A DNA stretch of 64,000 nucleotides from Astrocystis sublimbata. Taxonomy: Eukaryota > Ascomycota > Sordariomycetes > Xylariales > Xylariaceae. Numbering within the stretch: the first letter of the stretch is position 1; each line of letters begins with the position of its first letter. Shown here piece by piece: positions 58,717 through 64,000 of this stretch. Below the pieces are notes generated by a model that saw only the letters and a list, made by a program, of their open reading frames with translations, was not told where the DNA came from and ran no database searches. The DNA is taken from positions 1-64,000 of the forward strand of contig JAJNNY010000021.1 of assembly GCA_022453515.1 (NCBI GenBank), given 5' to 3'. The position numbers and the translations under genes are program-made.

Positions 58717-61574
58717 GCACTACGCTCGCTATTCCGGCGCGCAAAGGCTCCAGATTGGGTCGATATGCTCGTGCTTGTCGAAGTTGTCAACAGGCCAGTG
58801 CCGCTCTGATCATCACCAGCAGATCCACAGACGGAATATTAGAAAGAGTGTCTGCTGCGCGAGTGGCTCTCGGAAAGAGGGCAAGAGGAGGTGAAGGAGA
58901 CGGTCGGGTTTTGGAATATATGTAAAAAGCGCTTATGAGATACGGCATGATATCCCCCTCTTCAACTACCTTATTGTAAATACACGTAACGACATAAAAT
59001 AACGCCACGCAACTGCAAAAGGTTTTGATTGCATCAATTGTCCCTAATTTCGTAAATATAGAGTACTATGTTCATCCGTTTCTTATGTATCGTGAGGGGA
59101 TGTGAGTATAACTGTTTTCAAAGCGAACCTTTTATGATTTACGAATACCTCACATGGGTCGAGGGCTACCAGCTATGCTCGTGACACTTGCCCTCTCAAA
59201 CTCAGATACCTTTGGGTTTCATGTAATTTTGCTGTAGAACTGTGGCAGCACCAAAAGCACCCATGCAACTGAGTAGGTAGGTACTGAAGTAGTTACCTAA
59301 AAATTAGTATCTATGACAACGAGCCGACGCTTTCCTACATGCCTACCTACACATGAAAGCCAGCTCTGCTCTCTTCCTTCCCACTTTATATACGAAGAAC
59401 TTTACAACACAAAAGGTTCCTACTAGTATGTCAGAAATCGAATATCCTTGCAGGAGGCTCCAGAAAGCACCTTTGTACCATAGCTGCCTAACCTGGCTGC
59501 CCAAGAGTCCTTCAAAAAAATACTTACGTCTCGAGCGTGTGTTCAAGTGTAGGGGATACTACCTATCGTGCATGTGTGTAAGTGGAGTTGCAGCTTGGCA
59601 CAAGCAGCTACTAAGAATGAATATGCCTATATGCATACCTGCATACCTGCCGCGCGGCTAAGCCCTCTTCCCTCTCTCTCCCATCAAAAACTAACGATAT
59701 ATGCGTAGAGAGACTGACGAGATGCAGATTCCTGTTCTTCTTCTATGTACCTATGCAGCATGCTCAAAGCCAGGCAGACTCCTGGTGTGATCCGCAACGA
59801 ACGGCGATCATCTCGCTTAGTATGGACTAAAGTGATAGGCAGATTGACGCCGGGGTGCGTTGGCTTGTTGGATCAGATGAAACTGGTGTGGATATGCCCC
59901 TCAGCCAAAAGAACCCAGCGACAAGTCGGTAGATCTCAAACCAAGCGACCAAGACATTCGATGTTGAATAGGTATGCCTCCACGTGGGATCCTGCTCCAT
60001 TCCCTCAGAGATGATTAGTTGTCGAATTGGCAGTCTCAACAATGACTGGTCGAATGTTCATGGACTCATAGAGTGTCACAGCAGACCAGCTCGCTTTCTG
60101 TGTGTAATCAATGACCCCCCCTGCCCCCATGCAATCAATGGTTGAACTTCGCATCATGGATGCATTACATAACCATCTGCATGTAGTCAGCTTAAACTTG
60201 ATTCATTCAAGCTTGGTTTCACTTACAGAGAATGGGAAATCGTACAATTGGAAGATGAAGAGACCGTTGTCGGTGAACCCTCGATTTCGTCAACGCCACA
60301 GCGGCTGAAGAAAGGAGATCCGGAAGCCAAGCATGGTTCGTCGGGCGACATGTCAATGCCTCTAGATCATGGCCAACGGCCATGGAGGGCCGCTTGCCTC
60401 GAAAGAAGCGCCATATGATCGAGATATCCCACGAATGAGAACTCTTGCCGATGTGGATTTGGATGTCCCTGGCAGGGCCCGAAACGACGGGACCAAGCCC
60501 CTGACAGCACTCCACTCAGCGCCGAGCCAGTCCGGGATACCTGCTCGGCTACACTAGCCATCATTGCTGTCGAGGCTGTTACGGCTCCCCCACAAGGACA
60601 TCCCATCGTGGCCCCTATCATCTTATCAGAAGTCTCACTGCAAAACCACGCTCGCCGTCTAGGTAGTCCATCAAGGGTAGGGGCTGGAATACCAAATGGG
60701 CCCGCTGTGCATTTTCCTGTCAGCAGGAATGTCGACCCGAAGACCCGGCTCATACCATGTGCATCCTATGGTTCCCTGTTTGCTGATCTCGCGTCCAAGG
60801 CAGGCGTAGCGTGCTCGGTCGGCTTGACGTCTGCCAACGTCGGCGGTAAGTTCCTTGCAGCACCAAACACTGCTTCTTCTCTTTCTGGACGTCTCTCCTT
60901 GCTCTATTATGCAGATGCTGCTCCGCTGTCACAGTAGTGGACGTCATGGAGCGCCCAACTCAAGTTTCCCCTGCCACCATCTGATGAGTAGGGGGACCAT
61001 TTCCCCGCCAGTAACATGGTGAGACCGATTATCCCACTTATCCCAGAGGCAAAGAATTCATGATGCCACTCGGGAATCGTAAGTGGATCGTCGTCGCGAG
61101 CTACCAAGCTGTGAAAGAGCCTCAGATTCGTTGGAATGTCTGTGGAGCTGACCCTGGCCAGTCTTGCAAGGGAGTCCATGAGAACATGAGTTGCACCGAG
61201 CTGTAAGTCGTAAACCGTTACTAAGAAAAATGATGAATACGGTTGAAGCACAGATATATAAGATGTCTTTGAATCCTCCCTCATGTGTCTTTCCCTGCTC
61301 TCTCACCAGCACCAGTCTCTCGAAAGTCGACTTCTTTCTAAGTTTTCCATTCTTTTTCCAACCCATATTCTCTCGCTATAGTCTCTCATTCTCTTCACTC
61401 CCGGTGAGAACATTACATTGAGATCTTGACCGATCTCCTGCAAACCTATATCCGCACCATCGTCACTCACCCTAGCTGAGCTATTGTGACCATCTGACGC
61501 ACGTTGATAAACCTTGAGGTCTCAATCCTTCAACTCTCTTCAGGTCGAAACAATCAACCACCACCACTGTCAAG
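58717..61574. other. 2.9 kb intergenic region upstream of the AA9 gene
   Basis: 3' flank of UGO1, AT-rich DNA (58920-59700), and the AA9 promoter with a long C/T-rich leader (61280-61560). ORFs at 60367-60753 and 60907-61284 (minus) are open but lack conserved motifs and no join between them is convincing. Confidence 0.45.
61255..61262 (+). promoter_or_regulatory. TATA-like element upstream of the AA9 gene
   Basis: TATATAAG lies 313 bp before the ATG, followed by a strongly pyrimidine-rich stretch. This is a typical layout for an inducible fungal secreted-enzyme promoter, with a leader of roughly 280 nt if used. Confidence 0.4.
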
Positions 61575-62666
61575 ATGCAGACCTTCCGCACCTCTATGCG
61601 CCTCGCAGCTCTTGCGTCCGCCGCCACCGTCGCAGCCCACGGGCACGTATCCGCCATCGTGGTCAACGGTGTCTCGTACCAAGGCTACGACCCAACTTCG
61701 TTCCCCTACATGCCCTCTCCACCGACTGTGATCGGCTGGGCCGCCGAGAACACCGACAACGGCTTCGTGGAGCCGTCCTCGTTCTCGAGCGGAGACATCG
61801 TCTGCCACAAGGGCGCGACGCCTGCCGGCGGGTACGCGACAGTCGCGGCGGGGGACAGCATCAGCATCCAATGGGACACCTGGCCGGAGTCGCACAAGGG
61901 GCCCATGCTCGACTACCTGGCGGCCTGTGACGGGGACTGCTCGTCCGTCGACAAGCTAGCTCTCGAGTTCTTCAAGATCGACGAGGCCGGCATCCTCGAC
62001 TCCTCCTCGGCGCCCGGGAACTGGGCGTCCGACGTCCTCATCGAGAACGGCAACACCTGGCTCGTGCAGATCCCCAAGAACCTAAAGGCGGGCAACTACG
62101 TCCTGCGCCACGAAACCATCGCCTTGCACTCGGCTGGCCAGGAGAACGGCGCGCAGAACTACCCGCAGTGCTTCAACCTGGAAGTCACCGGGTCTGGCAC
62201 CGAGGTGCCCAAGGGCACCAAGGCGACGGAGCTCTATACCTCGACTGACACTGGTATCGAGGTGAACATCTACCAAGCGGGCCTCAAGTACGAGATCCCG
62301 GGCCCGGCGCTGATTTCCGGGGTCGAGAGCACGGTTGCGCAGAGCAGTGTGGCAGCCACGGCTTCGGCGAGCGCGACGGTGGGCTCTGGATCTGGTGATG
62401 GTGGTGATTCTGGGTCGGAACCTACTGCCACTGCGACGCAGGCGACGACGACGCTCGTCACTTCGACGAAGAAGGGAGACACTACCTCTGCTCCGCCTGC
62501 TACTACCGCCACTGCGACGGCGACGAAGACGCAGACGGGCGATGCTGCGGCGCAGACTCTGTACGGACAGTGCGGCGGTATGAACTGGGCGGGACCCAGC
62601 GCTTGCGCAAAGGGTACTTGCACCGAGCTGAACCCGTACTACTCCCAGTGCGTTGAGGGCAACTAA
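61575..62666 (+). CDS. AA9 lytic polysaccharide monooxygenase with C-terminal CBM1
   Basis: Single exon, 363 residues. The signal peptide ends at [16 protein letters not shown], leaving His22 as mature His1. The copper histidine brace is His1 and His86 (precursor His107, in PESHKGPML); axial Tyr175 and second-sphere His164 and Gln173 are present (ALHSAGQ, AQNYPQC), the same numbering as the Thermoascus AA9A enzyme. The catalytic domain ends near residue 250; a Ser/Thr/Ala/Gly-rich linker (~255-325) follows, then a CBM1 (~327-361, [25 protein letters not shown]...YYSQC). Uses O2 or H2O2 to oxidatively cleave cellulose. Linker DNA is very GC-rich. The CBM1 is one residue shorter between two of its cysteines than usual. 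Confidence 0.96.
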   Translation: MQTFRTSMRLAALASAATVAAHGHVSAIVVNGVSYQGYDPTSFPYMPSPPTVIGWAAENTDNGFVEPSSFSSGDIVCHKGATPAGGYATVAAGDSISIQWDTWPESHKGPMLDYLAACDGDCSSVDKLALEFFKIDEAGILDSSSAPGNWASDVLIENGNTWLVQIPKNLKAGNYVLRHETIALHSAGQENGAQNYPQCFNLEVTGSGTEVPKGTKATELYTSTDTGIEVNIYQAGLKYEIPGPALISGVESTVAQSSVAATASASATVGSGSGDGGDSGSEPTATATQATTTLVTSTKKGDTTSAPPATTATATATKTQTGDAAAQTLYGQCGGMNWAGPSACAKGTCTELNPYYSQCVEGN

Positions 62667-64000
62667 GTAGGTATGTGTGGAAAGGGGGCGAGGGCCTCTT
62701 CTTGTGCATACAATTCTTTCTTTTTAGCAAGCTTTGAAGGGCCGAGTTCAGGAGCTGAGTGACTGGCGGCGGCTTTTTGGTCAAAGTTCAGTTCTTGTAT
62801 ATATCTAAGCTTTAAAAAGTCGCGATTTTTTGTGAGAAATACATTTTGTCTATAGCCTGATGCATGAGAGGAAAGTTTGCTTTGGTATTATCCTCGTTAT
62901 TCTTCCTTCGAGAGTGTTCCATCTTAAAGTGACTAATGCTCACACATCATGCTAGATGCAGAGCATTTTGTGCCTCATTTAATCCTTCCCATGCCTCAAT
63001 TCGTCCCTCATATCAATGATCTGAAACATATATGAGGTATGATCGGAATGAAGTTGGCTAATACCTTGCAATTACCCCAGGGCCCTGCGAAAACGATATC
63101 TGGGAGATGAAAACACTTCAAGTTTCCAAACTTCCTAAATTTCCACGAAGCCTGCACGCATAATTACACGGCGTTGTACATATTTGCTGTGCCCCCCAGT
63201 TGTACGTATTTTAGCATCGTGCTTATTATGATGGCGTCTCATTATCTCTGCGCAGCCTGCCACCACATCATGTCTAGATGTATTGATCTATAATACTCAT
63301 AAATCCTTCAGCTTCTAGCTATTGCAATGCTTACTTCGCCAAGTTCCAGACGTTCAGGGGGAGATCATTTGAAATTTTGGAATGGCCATGCTCAATGTGA
63401 ATGGAGCACTGCTTACTAGACCAAAAAGTAGGTGTACAAGTATGTGCACTTTGAATGCCGGCGGGGTCGGCGAGATTTGGTGGTGCTCGAGATCCTGGAT
63501 TCAATTGGTCTATACTGTAGCTTATAGATAGATGTATGATCCTCTGGCCTGTAGTTGATAACAACTACCACTAATTAACAGGCAGCTCTGTTCAGGTGCT
63601 CTTCTTCTAGGTCTACTCGATATATTTTCTATTGCAAATGACCAACCTTTGATGACTCTTAATGGGAGTGCCGTGCCAATCCCTGGTGTGTGGATGAGAA
63701 TGGTGACTGTGACGAAGGCAAGATGATAGTCATTACATTCAAAACATCGCACATTGGGTCTTCATAAAAAAGCTTAAGCGCTGGTAGAAGATATCATTTC
63801 AAGCTCGAAAGAAGAAGATTGAGACTGAACCTTGGGGTGCATCTTCTAGGTCACTATCCTACTTTCGTCACATTCATTACATGGGTTGATTGCGTATGTT
63901 ATTGCGGCATTCATACAGAAACACTGCCAAGACATCATCGCGAATCTCGCCCGACCTTGAAATGTCGGTTTCTATACCACGAGTTTCCCCTCACAAGAGG
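62667..64000. other. AA9 3' flank and AT-rich sequence to the right edge
   Basis: No convincing gene on either strand. A TATATATC-like stretch at 62798-62806 follows the AA9 stop. Nothing else supported. Confidence 0.45.

Noticed and set aside
1..64000. CRISPR arrays, bacterial-type operons or prophage
   Set aside because: No spaced direct repeats of suitable length and all genes are intron-bearing eukaryotic genes or single-exon fungal genes.

Overview
The window is nuclear DNA of a filamentous ascomycete (Pezizomycotina, most likely Sordariomycetes). The reasons are: many short introns of about 50-100 nt with GTRWGY donors; fungal-specific families (septin Cdc12, Ugo1, DUF7025-type AAA ATPase, DUF7708-type protein, DUF4748 protein, questin-oxidase family); a secreted AA9 monooxygenase with a CBM1; and intergenic DNA rich in the TACCTA/TAGGTA motif. 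No organism is named because this rests on family and style, not on a search. I support 19 protein-coding genes (one cut by the left edge) and one tRNA. Exon borders were worked out by hand from splice consensus, reading-frame closure and family conservation.

Layout: 1-872 (-) start of a BCS1-type AAA protein; 2780-5645 (-) PWP2; 6522-7923 (+) CDC12 septin; 9291-11083 (-) mitochondrial dehydrogenase kinase; 14005-17910 (+) USP7/Ubp15-type deubiquitinase; 18917-21121 (-) questin-oxidase-like protein; 21913-24939 (-) DUF7025 AAA ATPase with an apparent frameshift; 25841-28031 (+) DUF7708 STAND-like protein; 28289-30306 (-) L-asparaginase with ankyrin tail; 31760-35422 (-) WD40 plus inositol-polyphosphate 5-phosphatase; 36755-37334 (+) small DUF4748-like protein; 38199-40072 (+) CID/RS-rich CHERP-like protein; 41501-44489 (-) transportin KAP104; 47976-48047 (-) tRNA-Ala(AGC) inside a 5.4 kb gene-poor stretch; 49922-51754 (+) secreted glycosidase-like protein; 51883-53358 (-) gamma-butyrobetaine-dioxygenase-type oxygenase; 53995-55117 (+) RRP15; 55438-56087 (-) YAH1 ferredoxin; 57100-58716 (+) UGO1; 61575-62666 (+) AA9-CBM1 monooxygenase.

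Most of the window is conserved housekeeping: ribosome biogenesis (PWP2, RRP15), mitochondrial function (BCS1-type, kinase, YAH1, UGO1, GBBH-type), septins, nuclear import, ubiquitin and phosphoinositide turnover. The genes are not organised as operons and most neighbours are unrelated. The accessory part is 18.9-28.1 kb (questin-oxidase-like, AAA ATPase, DUF7708 protein). Its AAA/DUF7708 head-to-head pair is the best candidate for an uncharacterised system, with a frameshift exactly at a domain border and a 7-nt microexon followed by a GC-AG intron. The other accessory content is the two secreted carbohydrate-active proteins at 49.9 kb and 61.6 kb.
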